Notes under the pieces: model-generated
The model's database searches: none
Seen by the model: the letters and a program-made list of their open reading frames with translations, nothing else
Told to the model about the DNA's origin: nothing
Program-made: the position numbers and the translations under genes
Shown here: positions 17,461 through 27,319 of the stretch, one piece after another
Numbering within the stretch: the first letter of the stretch is position 1
Layout of the letters: each line of letters starts with the position of its first letter
Assembly: GCF_003807585.1 (NCBI RefSeq)
Contig: NZ_RMBX01000003.1
Location: 576,025-640,024 of the forward strand
DNA length: 64,000 nucleotides
Direction: 5' to 3'
From: Chitinophaga barathri
GTDB taxonomy: Bacteria; Bacteroidota; Bacteroidia; Chitinophagales; Chitinophagaceae

Positions 17461-18480
17461 ATGAAAGCATACCAGACTTTAATCACCATTTGCCTCCTGC
17501 TCAGCGCAGGCTGCATTAAAATGGAAGACGACGCGCCCGTTAAGGTGGAACGCCAGCTGGGAGTGATCCTGCAAAACAACTACGCCTTCAGCATGTTCTA
17601 CAGCGCCCTGCAACGCACCGGGCTGGACACAGTGACCACTTCGCAGGAACAATACACGCTACTGGCCCCGGACAATGACGCCTTTATCCTTTCCGGCATA
17701 GATGAGGACAGCCTGCGGCGTATGAGCGATGCGGCGCTGAAACAGCTCATCGGTTATCACATCATCAAAGGGAACTACCCTTTTTCAAGCCTGCCGCAGA
17801 CCATCGACTTTCCTTTCACTTCACTTGAGGGTACCGTACTATATGCCTCCGTACCCATGGCACCCAATTCCTGGGAACCGTCAAGGATCCATTTCAACGG
17901 CCTCAATGTAAAAAAACTGGACATCATGGCGGCCAATGGCGTGATACACGCCATGGAGAGAGTGTTGCGCTACCCCGCTCCCACCGTAAAACAATGGCTG
18001 GAAAATGCGCCCCGGTACAGCCGCTTCGCCGCCTCGCTGAGAAAGTTCGGCCTGCTGGACACCCTTGCCGGTACCGGTCCCTTCGTGGTGCTGGCGCTGC
18101 CCAACGAAGTGTTTGACCGCTATGGCATTGACGATGCCATGCTCGAAACAATCGACACCACCACTTATAAAAAACTGCTGTTCAACAACTACACGCTCAG
18201 CCCGAGAAGGTTCTTCTGGTCCGACCTCGGTGACGCACCCATTTCCCAATATGGTGCGGGCGTGATGCCCCCGGTGTTCCTGCAACCCGACGCTGTGCTG
18301 GAATACACATTCGAAGGGTTCAGGGTATTCCCCTACAATTTCAAGGAACTGCAACAGCTTGGCTGGTGGGAATATGGGGAGCCGGTAAAAGACAGCGACA
18401 CGGACTATCCCGCGCTGAACGGCGTGGTGCACGGCGTTAGCGGCGTACTCGTTTATCCTGACAGTGCAAGAATAAATTAA
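17461..18480 (+). CDS. Lipoprotein with two fasciclin (FAS1) domains, no. 1
   Basis: The protein has 339 residues with lipobox SAGC followed by IKMEDDAP. FAS1 domain 1 (about residues 30-168) shows YTLLAPDNDAFILSG, LKQLIGYHIIKG and the closing NGVIHAMERVL. FAS1 domain 2 (about 170-335) shows FVVLALPNEVFDRYG and NGVVHGVSGVLVYP. FAS1 domains mediate binding to proteins or glycans at cell surfaces. This is the first of four consecutive FAS1 lipoprotein genes spaced 5-20 bp apart, between two TonB receptors. Confidence 0.93.
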   Translation: MKAYQTLITICLLLSAGCIKMEDDAPVKVERQLGVILQNNYAFSMFYSALQRTGLDTVTTSQEQYTLLAPDNDAFILSGIDEDSLRRMSDAALKQLIGYHIIKGNYPFSSLPQTIDFPFTSLEGTVLYASVPMAPNSWEPSRIHFNGLNVKKLDIMAANGVIHAMERVLRYPAPTVKQWLENAPRYSRFAASLRKFGLLDTLAGTGPFVVLALPNEVFDRYGIDDAMLETIDTTTYKKLLFNNYTLSPRRFFWSDLGDAPISQYGAGVMPPVFLQPDAVLEYTFEGFRVFPYNFKELQQLGWWEYGEPVKDSDTDYPALNGVVHGVSGVLVYPDSARIN

Positions 18481-18485
18481 AACTT

Positions 18486-19712
18486 ATGAGAACAATATCT
18501 TTTATCATACTGATGACGGGCCTGCTGGGCGCAGCATCCTGCCTGAAGCCTTCCGATTCGGACATGCAGGTATCCCTTCCCATACCCCACTCCGGCACGG
18601 ACATACACGAAGTGCTGGCACAGCAGCCGGGGCTGGCGTTGTACAACCAGGCTTATACACGGCTGGGCATAGACAAGGAAATGGACCACAATAAGGGTTA
18701 TACGATCTTTGCCGTGAAAGACGCGGGCATGATAGCCGCGGGGCTTACCGCCGAAAAGATCAGCAGCCTGCCACTGGATTCGCTGGCCAAACTGATCCGG
18801 TATCACAATCTGTCCGGCGCGCTGGATGACAATGCGATCCTCAGTGCCGCGTTCACCCTCATTACGTCCACACTCCGGCAGGACACCGTTCCCTACCGAG
18901 ACCACTACGAGCAGCTCGTGCTGCCGCGGCTGTACATTTCGGGCAATGACAAACTTTACCTGAACGATTATCCTGTATCCGCGCTGCCTTCCGCCATCAA
19001 AGCGGCGAACGGATACATCTACGCAGTAGACAGCCTCGTGCAGCCGCCGGCGGCGCGTACGGTACTGGAGATCGTGGACGAAGACCCTGAACTGAGCCTG
19101 TACCGCTTCGCGCTCAACCTGCGGGACAGCCTCTTCCGCGATCCGGTAGAGGCATGGGGCTATTTTGATGATCTCACCTGCTCCGACACCTTTTTCTTCG
19201 CCACCGCCTTCAATCAATATGGCCAGGCGATGACACATAAGCCCACCGTCCTTGCGCCTACCAATGACGCATTCCGTGCCGCGGGGCTGCATACGGAAGA
19301 AGACATCCGCAACTTCGCGCTCAGCGTGCCCATGGAAGTATATATTGACTACAACACCTACATGATGTACATCAATTATTCACCCCTGGATTCCATCCTG
19401 AAGCGGCACATTATATACAACGAAGAACTGATCAACCAGGCGAGGCTCCCGCTGCTGTACTACGACCTGGCGAAACCCGCTTTCAGCAGCAGCGCTTTAA
19501 ACGTCTATAAGCGGGGCATCAGCTTCTTTGGCCCGCTGTCCTACAAAAAGGAAACCTACAAATTGCAATTTTCCGTTTCAAACGGCGACCTGAAGGTGCG
19601 GTACAACCCAGGCCCCGGTGGAGTGGCCAACATCATCCGCCAGCCCGGCAACAAAGGCATCGGGATAAACGGGGCGGTGTACAAAACGGATCAACTTTTT
19701 AAACCGCAATAA
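18486..19712 (+). CDS. Lipoprotein with two fasciclin (FAS1) domains, no. 2
   Basis: The protein has 408 residues with lipobox GAASC followed by LKPSDSD. The first FAS1 domain (about residues 38-183) shows YTIFAVKDAGMIAAG, LAKLIRYHNLSG and NGYIYAVDSLV. The second (about 184-405) keeps TVLAPTNDAFRAAG and HIIYNEELI but is longer and more divergent, with loops between these motifs. It starts 5 bp after the previous FAS1 gene. Divergence among the four paralogues suggests different partners rather than recent duplicates. Confidence 0.92.
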   Translation: MRTISFIILMTGLLGAASCLKPSDSDMQVSLPIPHSGTDIHEVLAQQPGLALYNQAYTRLGIDKEMDHNKGYTIFAVKDAGMIAAGLTAEKISSLPLDSLAKLIRYHNLSGALDDNAILSAAFTLITSTLRQDTVPYRDHYEQLVLPRLYISGNDKLYLNDYPVSALPSAIKAANGYIYAVDSLVQPPAARTVLEIVDEDPELSLYRFALNLRDSLFRDPVEAWGYFDDLTCSDTFFFATAFNQYGQAMTHKPTVLAPTNDAFRAAGLHTEEDIRNFALSVPMEVYIDYNTYMMYINYSPLDSILKRHIIYNEELINQARLPLLYYDLAKPAFSSSALNVYKRGISFFGPLSYKKETYKLQFSVSNGDLKVRYNPGPGGVANIIRQPGNKGIGINGAVYKTDQLFKPQ

Positions 19713-19722
19713 ACTCAACAGG

Positions 19723-20745
19723 ATGAAGATCAGATCAACACTGCTGTACTTCGCAGGCATCTGCCTGCTGGCCTGCGGCTGCAATAAAGATAAAAACGGC
19801 AAAACCGCGCCGGACCCTTCCTATACCAGCCGCATACCCTTTGTGCTGCAGGACAATTTCACTTTCGATGTATTATGGGCTGCTTTGAACTATGCGGACA
19901 TGCAGGACTCCCTTTTGCAGGAAGGCCCTTATACCCTGCTGGCGGCGCATAACGATGCTTTCGCGCTGTTTAATCAAACATCCAACGATCCCGCCCGCTT
20001 CACTTATTTCATAACCTATAACAAGGCCAGGCAGCTGATGCAATACAGCATCCTTTCCGGCATATTGTCCACAAAGGCGATGCCCCTGCAGGAAAACAAA
20101 GCCTATCTCACCCACCTCGGCACAAATGTGTACATCAGCAAATACCTGCAAAACGGCGATACGATTGTAACCATGAACGGAATCCGCCTGAAGAGCCTGG
20201 ACAATCCTGCCTCTAACGGACTGATACAGGTATTGTCCGAACTGCCGAACGTGGAGAATTTCCCTTCGCTGGTCACGGCCGTGCGGAGCGACACCTCACT
20301 CTCCCTTTTTTCAGCCGCTATGAAACACAGCGGGCTGACGGATTCGCTGGACGGTGCAAAAGACGCGTACACCCTGCTGCCGCCAATCAACAGGGCATGT
20401 ATGTCTTCAGGCACTGTACTGGCTTCCATGGAACGCATATCGCAGTCAACGCCCGAAGAACTGAAAACGCTGCTGCGGTATCATATCATCAAAGGGCGGT
20501 ATTTCACCAGCGATCTTTTCCGCGCGGTAGCGGCCGACCCTTCCGGCATCACGATGCAGGACGGCGGCAAGGTCGGGATCGGCGGCAGCCCCACCGGGTT
20601 CAACAGCATCCGGTTCACCGGCACGGGCAACGATGGTATGGCCGCGGGTATACCGCCTTTCCCGTATCAGCGTTTCGATCTCAACTCCAACATACCCGCC
20701 GGCAACGGCGTGATGCATAAAATAGACCGGGTATTGATCCCCTGA
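19723..20745 (+). CDS. Lipoprotein with two fasciclin (FAS1) domains, no. 3
   Basis: The protein has 340 residues with lipobox LACGC followed by NKDKNGK. FAS1 domain 1 (about residues 33-170) shows YTLLAAHNDAFALFN, ARQLMQYSILSG and NGLIQVLSELP. Domain 2 (about 175-338) shows YTLLPPINRACMSSG, LLRYHIIKGRYFTS and NGVMHKIDRVLIP. It lies 10 bp after the second FAS1 gene in the same operon. Confidence 0.93.
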   Translation: MKIRSTLLYFAGICLLACGCNKDKNGKTAPDPSYTSRIPFVLQDNFTFDVLWAALNYADMQDSLLQEGPYTLLAAHNDAFALFNQTSNDPARFTYFITYNKARQLMQYSILSGILSTKAMPLQENKAYLTHLGTNVYISKYLQNGDTIVTMNGIRLKSLDNPASNGLIQVLSELPNVENFPSLVTAVRSDTSLSLFSAAMKHSGLTDSLDGAKDAYTLLPPINRACMSSGTVLASMERISQSTPEELKTLLRYHIIKGRYFTSDLFRAVAADPSGITMQDGGKVGIGGSPTGFNSIRFTGTGNDGMAAGIPPFPYQRFDLNSNIPAGNGVMHKIDRVLIP

Positions 20746-20765
20746 CCCATTTAAAAAGATCAGAC

Positions 20766-21764
20766 ATGACTATATACAAACATACACTGATGCTGTGCCT
20801 GCTGCTTTTCTGCGCAGCCGCCTGCACCCGTAAAACGGAATTGCTCTCCAACAGGCCGCAACCCGTTATGCAGGATTACCTTGCCACACAGCCCGAACTT
20901 TCGCTGTTTGGCAAGGCGCTGAAAAAGGCCGGTCTTGACAAAGACATCCGGCTGCAATCCGGCGGACCTTTCACCTTTTTTGTACCGGTAGACAGCGCCA
21001 TGATCCGTGCCGGCTTTACCGAACAGGTTATCAATAATTACGACGCGGACAAACTGGCGAAAATCCTCCGGTACCACATCCTCAACGGAAGGCTGAGTTC
21101 TACCACGCTGGTAGGCAATTACACACAGGATGCCTTTTCACTGGAACCCGGCCGCCTGCCCAAAGTGAGCCGCAACTTCCACGGCATATTCCTGAACGGC
21201 ATCACCGTGACCACACCAAACGTGGAACTGGGAGACGGTGTACTGCATAAGATGAACGGCATATCCCTTTTACCCGGCCTGGATGCGTACGACCTGTTAC
21301 AACAACATCCCGACCTCACCTTCATGGCATATTTCGTGCGCCACACGGACGGCTGGGAAGAACGGCTGCGGGAGCCTGATACCCTCCGGTGGAAAGGCAA
21401 CGGTCTTGAGCGCGGCTTCACTTTCCTGGCGCCGACAGACGAGGCATTCAGGGAAGAAGGTTACAATACCCCGGAAGAACTGATGCAGGAAGATCCTGTA
21501 TATGTGCGCAATCTGCTGGGCTTCTACCTGATAGGCGGCCGCTGGTTCATATCGGACTGGCTGGACGGCGTGGAATTATCAGGTTACCGGCGCCCGGCGC
21601 TCTATGCGCTAAGCACCAATCCCATGGGGTATTTTATACAGGCAGGCGGTCTCACCTTCAAGACGCATTACAACCTGAATGTGCCGCGCATCATCCACAG
21701 CGACATCATGGCGGACAACGGCGTACTGCATATCGTAGATAAAGTGATTAAAGCAGGTATCTGA
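20766..21764 (+). CDS. Lipoprotein with two fasciclin (FAS1) domains, no. 4
   Basis: The protein has 332 residues with lipobox CAAAC followed by TRKTELL. FAS1 domain 1 (about residues 33-165) shows FTFFVPVDSAMIRAG, LAKILRYHILNG and DGVLHKMNGISLLP. Domain 2 (about 168-332) shows FTFLAPTDEAFREEG and NGVLHIVDKVIKAG. It is the last FAS1 gene before the second TonB receptor. Unlike its neighbours, the mature N-terminus lacks an acidic cluster right after the cysteine, so it may face the periplasm; this is weak evidence. Confidence 0.93.
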   Translation: MTIYKHTLMLCLLLFCAAACTRKTELLSNRPQPVMQDYLATQPELSLFGKALKKAGLDKDIRLQSGGPFTFFVPVDSAMIRAGFTEQVINNYDADKLAKILRYHILNGRLSSTTLVGNYTQDAFSLEPGRLPKVSRNFHGIFLNGITVTTPNVELGDGVLHKMNGISLLPGLDAYDLLQQHPDLTFMAYFVRHTDGWEERLREPDTLRWKGNGLERGFTFLAPTDEAFREEGYNTPEELMQEDPVYVRNLLGFYLIGGRWFISDWLDGVELSGYRRPALYALSTNPMGYFIQAGGLTFKTHYNLNVPRIIHSDIMADNGVLHIVDKVIKAGI

Positions 21765-21799
21765 GCAATATGATTACTGGAACGACAAACACAATACCG

Positions 21800-24700
21800 A
21801 TGAAAAAATATTTACTGATCATCATCCTCTGCCTTACCGCCTGGCTACAGGGCGCTGCCCAGGAAACCAGCGGCGGCCTGCAGGGAAGGGTGTTCAACAC
21901 CAACGGCGAAGCCCTGCCCGGCGCCTCTATAACGGCCACGCACATACCGTCCGGCACGCGTTACGCCATGGTCACTTTTAATGACGGGCGTTTCCTCTTC
22001 ACCGGCATGCGCATCGGCGGGCCTTATGTGGTAGAGATCGCATTTATAGGCATGAAAAAAGAAACCAGGAACATCCCGAAGATCGCATTGGGAGAACCGC
22101 TGGTACTGGAAGTGCATTTACAGGACGATGCCTCCGCGCTGAAAGAACTGGTGGTAAAAGGCAGCCGCAAACCTACCGCCAACACTTACGGCGCAGGCAT
22201 GAGCATCCGCCAGCAGCAGATACAGAACGTGCCTACCGTCAACCGCAGCTTGACCGACATCACGCGCCTGGTACCACAAGGCTCGAAGGATAACAGTTTT
22301 GGCGGGGCCAACTTCCGTTACAACAACGTAACGATAGACGGCGCCATCAACAACGACGCCATCGGATTCAGCCCCAGCACCGGCGGGCAGACGGGCACCT
22401 CTAACATGCCCGGCAGCAGCACGCGTACCAACCCCATTTCCCTTGATGCGATCGAGGACATGCAGGTATACCTGGCGCCCTACGATGTGAAGATCGGTAA
22501 CTTCACCGGCGGCAGCATCAACGCCGTAACCCGCTCCGGCACAAACGAAGTACACGGTTCCATTTACGCCTATGGCCGCAACGCCGCACTGGTTGGCCCG
22601 GACAGAACGGGGAACGAACTGGATAAAAAAATGCCGTCCTCCTTTCACGACCTGCAAACGGGTTTCAGGCTGGGCCTGCCGCTCATCAAAAACAAACTGT
22701 TCTTCTTCACGAACCTCGAAATCACATCCAGGGAAGATGCGATACAGCTGGTGGCGGGCAGCAATGCTTCAAAAGGCGTATTGTCCAGAACGGACGCCAC
22801 CGCCATCCGTGAGCATAGCATCAGCAAATATAATTTTGACCCGGGCACAGACGGCCTGTTCAACGCCTCTTCCGGCTCGCGCAAATTCTTCAACCGAATA
22901 GACTGGAACATCAACGCCAACAATCAACTGGTACTGCGCAACAACACCATCCTGTCCGATGCCGTACACATGGACCGCGACCAGCTGAGCTTCCGCTTTG
23001 GCAGCATTGCGTATAAACAGACGAACAACCAGTCGTCTACCGTAGCGGAACTGAAGACGCGCTTCAGCAACCGCTTCTCCAACAGCCTGGTGCTGGGGTA
23101 TACGAACATTCACGATTACCGCACCCCCGAAACCGATCCCGCTTTCCCACAGGTGCAGATCGTAGGCAGAACGCCCGGCTCCACTATCTTTTTCGGTACG
23201 GACCGTGAAGCCTCCGTATTCAATCTGAAACAACGCACCTTCGAGTTCACGGATAACGTGACCCTGAGCACAGGCAAACACACGCTCACCATCGGCACCC
23301 ACAACGAGTTTTACGGCATCGATTACGGCTTTGTGAACGGCTGGAACGGCAGGGTGACCTACCAGAGCATCGAAGACTACCTGGCCAACAAACCCCAGCG
23401 CGTGCAGGGCAATTTCCATTACTACAACAACAACCGCGATTACCTGCTGGCAAACCCTTCCGCGAAGTTCAACATCAGTTTTCTCAGCCTCTATATCCAG
23501 GATGAGATCCGCATATCAGACCGTTTCCGCGTAACCCCCGGCCTTCGCGCGGACTATACACTGCTGCCCGATAAGCAGACGTTGAGCGAACGTACCAAAA
23601 ACGCCATCGGCGACCCCGATTTCGGGAATACCTATACCTATACCCCACTCAGCAAGATCCTGAACAATTATCTTGAAAAGCCGCTGATGAGCCCCCGCAT
23701 CGGCTTCCGCGCGGAACTCACGGAAGACCGTTCCCTTGTGCTCCGCGGCGGGGCAGGCATCTTTACCGGCAGGATACCCCTGGCGTGGCTGGGTTACGCC
23801 TTCTACAACGACGGCAATTCTTACGGCACCATAGACATGCGCACGGACGGCAGCCCTCCCAGCCCCTTCAGGCCCGGCACCGATCCTTTATTGCCTTCGC
23901 CCGGCAACCCTTACCAGGGTATTGCGGGTTTTGCATATGAACAGGGGAAAGTGGTGAACGACCGCAACGCGGGCACCACACAGATAGATGTGATCGATAA
24001 CGAGTTCGTAATGCCCAGCGTGCTGCGCGGCAGCCTGGCGGTGGACTATACGGACAAACACGGATTCAAATACACGCTGGAAGGCATGTATACCAAAACG
24101 ATCAAAGACGTGATGTTCCGCCAGGTGAACCTGAAAGACATTCCCGTATATTATGCCTACGACACCGCATCCGGCCTGCGCAGGCAGCCCATCTTCTCCG
24201 GCAGCGTGGATCCGCGGCTGGCGAACGCTTACGAGCTGAGCAATACCGGCAAAGGTTACCGTTACAGCATCACCGGCCAGGTCAGCAACCAGTTTGAAAA
24301 CGGGGTCAGCTTTTCCGCCGCATACACCTACGGCATGTCCAAAGACATCTCCAACGGCATCCGCAACTCCATGGAATCCAACTGGCAGCTGAACCAGGCG
24401 CTGAACCCGAATGACCCGCAGCTGGCCTATTCCAACTTTGACATCAGGCACCGCATTGTAGCCACGCTGTCTTACAACAAAAAATGGAATGGCCGCTTTA
24501 CCAGTCATTTTTCACTGTTGATCACCGCGCAGAGCGGCAGCCCGTATACGTATGGTTTTGTCAACTTCACGCCGCAGAATACGCCGCAGCAGGTAGGCCT
24601 GGCCTATATACCGGCACAGGGGGAATCTATCCGGTTCTTTGCGCCTATACTGGCTGAAGACAACCAGACCGTACTGGTCACCCCGCAGGAACAGGCCGCG

Positions 24701-25102
24701 GCATTCGACCGGTTTATTGAGGGCGATAAATACCTCCGCACCAGGAGAGGGAATTTCACAGAAAGGAACACAGGCAGAACTCCCTGGAACAATAACGCAG
24801 ACTTTCATTTTGCGCAGGACTTCCATTTTGGCCACAAACGCGAAGGCGCGAGAGAACATACTTTAACCTTCTCGCTGGACATTATCAATGTCACCAACCT
24901 GTTGTCAAAAAGCTGGGGGATCGTATACTTCGCGCCCAATACCTACAACTCTACCGCAAGCGTCGGACTGCAGCCGTATATACCTTCCAGGACTTCAGGC
25001 GGCTACCCGCTGTACCAGTTCGTGGAGCCCGGCAAGCCATATTCCGTGGACCCTGTGGGCTCGCGCTGGCAGATGCAGACGGGGCTGAGGTATTCCTTTT
25101 AA
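21800..25102 (+). CDS. Oar-like TonB-dependent receptor
   Basis: The protein has 1100 residues with a signal peptide ending at about GAAQE. A carboxypeptidase-regulatory-like domain follows (GGLQGRVFNTNGEALPGAS), then a plug with TDITRLVPQGSK, VTIDGAINNDAIG and SINAVTRSGTNEVHGSIYAY. The last is characteristic of Oar-type receptors rather than SusC. The barrel ends QMQTGLRYSF. It lacks an STN domain, unlike the other receptor of this operon, so it probably transports rather than signals. The ATG at 21800 precedes the signal peptide. It is the last gene before a strong terminator. Confidence 0.92.
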   Translation: MKKYLLIIILCLTAWLQGAAQETSGGLQGRVFNTNGEALPGASITATHIPSGTRYAMVTFNDGRFLFTGMRIGGPYVVEIAFIGMKKETRNIPKIALGEPLVLEVHLQDDASALKELVVKGSRKPTANTYGAGMSIRQQQIQNVPTVNRSLTDITRLVPQGSKDNSFGGANFRYNNVTIDGAINNDAIGFSPSTGGQTGTSNMPGSSTRTNPISLDAIEDMQVYLAPYDVKIGNFTGGSINAVTRSGTNEVHGSIYAYGRNAALVGPDRTGNELDKKMPSSFHDLQTGFRLGLPLIKNKLFFFTNLEITSREDAIQLVAGSNASKGVLSRTDATAIREHSISKYNFDPGTDGLFNASSGSRKFFNRIDWNINANNQLVLRNNTILSDAVHMDRDQLSFRFGSIAYKQTNNQSSTVAELKTRFSNRFSNSLVLGYTNIHDYRTPETDPAFPQVQIVGRTPGSTIFFGTDREASVFNLKQRTFEFTDNVTLSTGKHTLTIGTHNEFYGIDYGFVNGWNGRVTYQSIEDYLANKPQRVQGNFHYYNNNRDYLLANPSAKFNISFLSLYIQDEIRISDRFRVTPGLRADYTLLPDKQTLSERTKNAIGDPDFGNTYTYTPLSKILNNYLEKPLMSPRIGFRAELTEDRSLVLRGGAGIFTGRIPLAWLGYAFYNDGNSYGTIDMRTDGSPPSPFRPGTDPLLPSPGNPYQGIAGFAYEQGKVVNDRNAGTTQIDVIDNEFVMPSVLRGSLAVDYTDKHGFKYTLEGMYTKTIKDVMFRQVNLKDIPVYYAYDTASGLRRQPIFSGSVDPRLANAYELSNTGKGYRYSITGQVSNQFENGVSFSAAYTYGMSKDISNGIRNSMESNWQLNQALNPNDPQLAYSNFDIRHRIVATLSYNKKWNGRFTSHFSLLITAQSGSPYTYGFVNFTPQNTPQQVGLAYIPAQGESIRFFAPILAEDNQTVLVTPQEQAAAFDRFIEGDKYLRTRRGNFTERNTGRTPWNNNADFHFAQDFHFGHKREGAREHTLTFSLDIINVTNLLSKSWGIVYFAPNTYNSTASVGLQPYIPSRTSGGYPLYQFVEPGKPYSVDPVGSRWQMQTGLRYSF

Positions 25103-25132
25103 CCACCTCGCATAATTCATATTGTTTGATTG

Positions 25133-25162
25133 CTGGCTGCTTTTTAGCAGCCAGTTTTTTTT
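25133..25162 (+). terminator. Rho-independent terminator closing the sigma-FecR-FAS1 operon
   Basis: CTGGCTGCT pairs perfectly with AGCAGCCAG around a four-base loop and is followed by eight T. It lies 30 bp after the stop of the Oar-like receptor and marks the end of a transcript of about 16 kb. Confidence 0.9.
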
Positions 25163-25328
25163 ACAGGTAAAGCCCCCGGGTTGTCTATCCAGTTGCTCCT
25201 GGTCATGTTTTTATTTAAGGACGCGGGTACTGAGATAAAGTTGCAGCCACCCGCCTTACCTTGATGCCCGGAGTTGACCCCTATACGGAAATGCGTTCTT
25301 TCACTTCTACATAAAACCTCATGCTATC

Positions 25329-27161
25329 ATGAAAACATTTACCCTGTTTATTCCCTTGTTGCTTTGCTATGCCCTTGCAGCGGCACAACCTGCCGGTTAC
25401 GTGCCCGGCACGCAGGTCTGCTGGACCTTCAACGGCCGCGCGCACGGTTACTTCAAAGCCGCGGGCAACGGTGAGCGCCACATTCTCATTTCGTTCACCG
25501 GCGTTGGTGAAACCGGCTGCGCCAACTACGATTCACAATCGCCGCAGAAATTCCTGAAAGACAATGGCCTGAACTGGGACGGGCGCACTGTGCGCACCCC
25601 CGGCGACACCATTATATGGGAGATATATACCGTTCCCAATACATCGAACATGTGGATGGGCGCCTATATATCCGACATCAATTATCTTTTCAACCACATC
25701 GCACCGATTGACACCAGCGAACACTGGCGTTTTCATGTGGAAGGGCTGAGCTTTGGCGTAGGGCGGCTCTGGGCGTTCCTGGGCAACTCGCAGGGAGATT
25801 ACAACCCATACCGGGGCATATTCTCCACCACCATCAGCATAGCAGGCACACAACAAGACCCCGCGCTTATCGCCTCCGCATCCGGCAATACGCGCAACTG
25901 GGTATGGGTGGGCAGCCAGGATACGGGGATCACACGCCCGAGTTATTCCCACAACATCTACTACGCCATTACCGGCCCGAAACATTTTACCTACCAGGTG
26001 GGCGGCCGTCATGACGGGAGTACCTGGGACAGCTGCCTTTCCCTGAAAAACACGGATACCATGACCAACCGATGGTTGTGGATGGTAAGGAAGCCCGATA
26101 CGTTAACAGAACCGCCCATTGAGCTACCCTGTCCTATTTCCGGCGGCCCGGCCAATTACGTGGCGGGCACGCAGGTGAACTGGCAGTTCAACAACCGCTC
26201 ACATGGTTACTTCCGGGCGGCGGGATGCGGGGAAAGGCATGTGCTGATCGCGTTCACGCATGATACCTCCGTGGACAGCACCAATTACCAGCTCAACTCG
26301 CCCGCCAAAATATTGCAGGATGCCGGCATTAACTGGGACGGGCGTTCCGTACGGGCGCCTGGCGATACGATCGTTTGGGAAGTGGTCACGATACCGTACA
26401 ATTCCGGGTTCTATCTTCCCGGCTATGCCAATGATATCACTTATATCCTGCAGCATATAGAACCGCTGGATACGGCCAATCACGACCGCTATCACATTGC
26501 CGGCATAGGCCATGGTGCCAGCAGGATGTGGGCTTATCTCATCAATACGCAGAACCACAACAGCCCTTACCGGCATATATTCTCCACCACGCTCACCGTA
26601 TCTACCACCTGGAGCAGCAACTATGCGCCCGTAACCGCATACAGCGCCGGCAGGCGGCACTGGGTATGGCATGGCGCCAGCGACACCAATCCTACTACGC
26701 CGCCGTGGGCTTCCACCGATTATTATAATGCACTCAGCGGCGATAAGCGGCTGACCATGCAGACCGGCGGAACCTTCGGCGCCAGTACCTGGGACAGTTG
26801 TTTCAGCATTGCCGGTACAGACAGCAGCAACAACCGTTGGCTGTGGATGGCCACGCCTCCCGCTTCGCCTTTCCTGCGTACCGCTGCCCCCATACCGCCT
26901 GTGCTGAAATCGCAGAAACCGGAAAGTCTCCGGCTGTATCCGAACCCCTCCCGCGGCATCTCCCGCCTGAGCTGGAACGGCAAACCCGGAACGGCCTACC
27001 GCATCAGCGTATCCGACATCAGCGGCAGGATCCGCAAAACAGAAACAGGCATACGCGGAAGCACACACGTACTGGATATCTCCAACCTCGACAAAGGCCT
27101 TTATATCGTACAGGTAGAAGGCGGCGGGGAAAAATTTGTGTTGAAACTGATCAGGGAATAA
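25329..27161 (+). CDS. T9SS-exported protein with two alpha/beta-hydrolase-like domains
   Basis: The protein has 610 residues with a signal peptide (cut near residue 19). Two homologous domains at about 22-250 and 275-508 share PGTQVCWTFNGRAHGYFKAA / AGTQVNWQFNNRSHGYFRAA. A C-terminal type A sorting tail follows (SLRLYPNPSRG...LYIVQVEGG), so it should be exported by the type IX system. Domain 1 has GLSFG (Ser141), GSQDT (Asp198) and GGRHDGSTWDS (His228), a plausible Ser-Asp-His triad in hydrolase order. Domain 2 has GIGHG (Gly394 instead of Ser), GASDT (Asp452) and GGTFGASTWDS (Phe483 instead of His), so it looks inactive. The hydrolase assignment is my reading of the motifs; the substrate is unknown. 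Confidence 0.8.
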   Translation: MKTFTLFIPLLLCYALAAAQPAGYVPGTQVCWTFNGRAHGYFKAAGNGERHILISFTGVGETGCANYDSQSPQKFLKDNGLNWDGRTVRTPGDTIIWEIYTVPNTSNMWMGAYISDINYLFNHIAPIDTSEHWRFHVEGLSFGVGRLWAFLGNSQGDYNPYRGIFSTTISIAGTQQDPALIASASGNTRNWVWVGSQDTGITRPSYSHNIYYAITGPKHFTYQVGGRHDGSTWDSCLSLKNTDTMTNRWLWMVRKPDTLTEPPIELPCPISGGPANYVAGTQVNWQFNNRSHGYFRAAGCGERHVLIAFTHDTSVDSTNYQLNSPAKILQDAGINWDGRSVRAPGDTIVWEVVTIPYNSGFYLPGYANDITYILQHIEPLDTANHDRYHIAGIGHGASRMWAYLINTQNHNSPYRHIFSTTLTVSTTWSSNYAPVTAYSAGRRHWVWHGASDTNPTTPPWASTDYYNALSGDKRLTMQTGGTFGASTWDSCFSIAGTDSSNNRWLWMATPPASPFLRTAAPIPPVLKSQKPESLRLYPNPSRGISRLSWNGKPGTAYRISVSDISGRIRKTETGIRGSTHVLDISNLDKGLYIVQVEGGGEKFVLKLIRE

Positions 27162-27189
27162 CGCATGACGATGCCGTCTCCCGATAAAG

Positions 27190-27215
27190 AGCTGCCCGCG
27201 AGGGCGGCTTTTTTT
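27190..27215 (+). terminator. Rho-independent terminator after the double-hydrolase gene
   Basis: AGCTGCCC-gcga-GGGCGGCT forms a stem with one T-G pair and is followed by a run of T. It begins 29 bp after the stop codon of the preceding gene. Confidence 0.85.
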
Positions 27216-27319
27216 CATGGAAGCCGTTCCTCCACGCCGGTATGGAATGAGGCTTTGCCACGGCTGTTACTTTCAGGCGTGTTTTTTGCGATCGCATTGA
27301 AGATCATTTAACCGGAACC

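Noticed and set aside
8999..25102. Classical SusCD polysaccharide utilisation locus
   Set aside because: No SusD-type protein, glycoside hydrolase or lyase is encoded in this operon; the lipoproteins are FAS1 and DUF4397-like.
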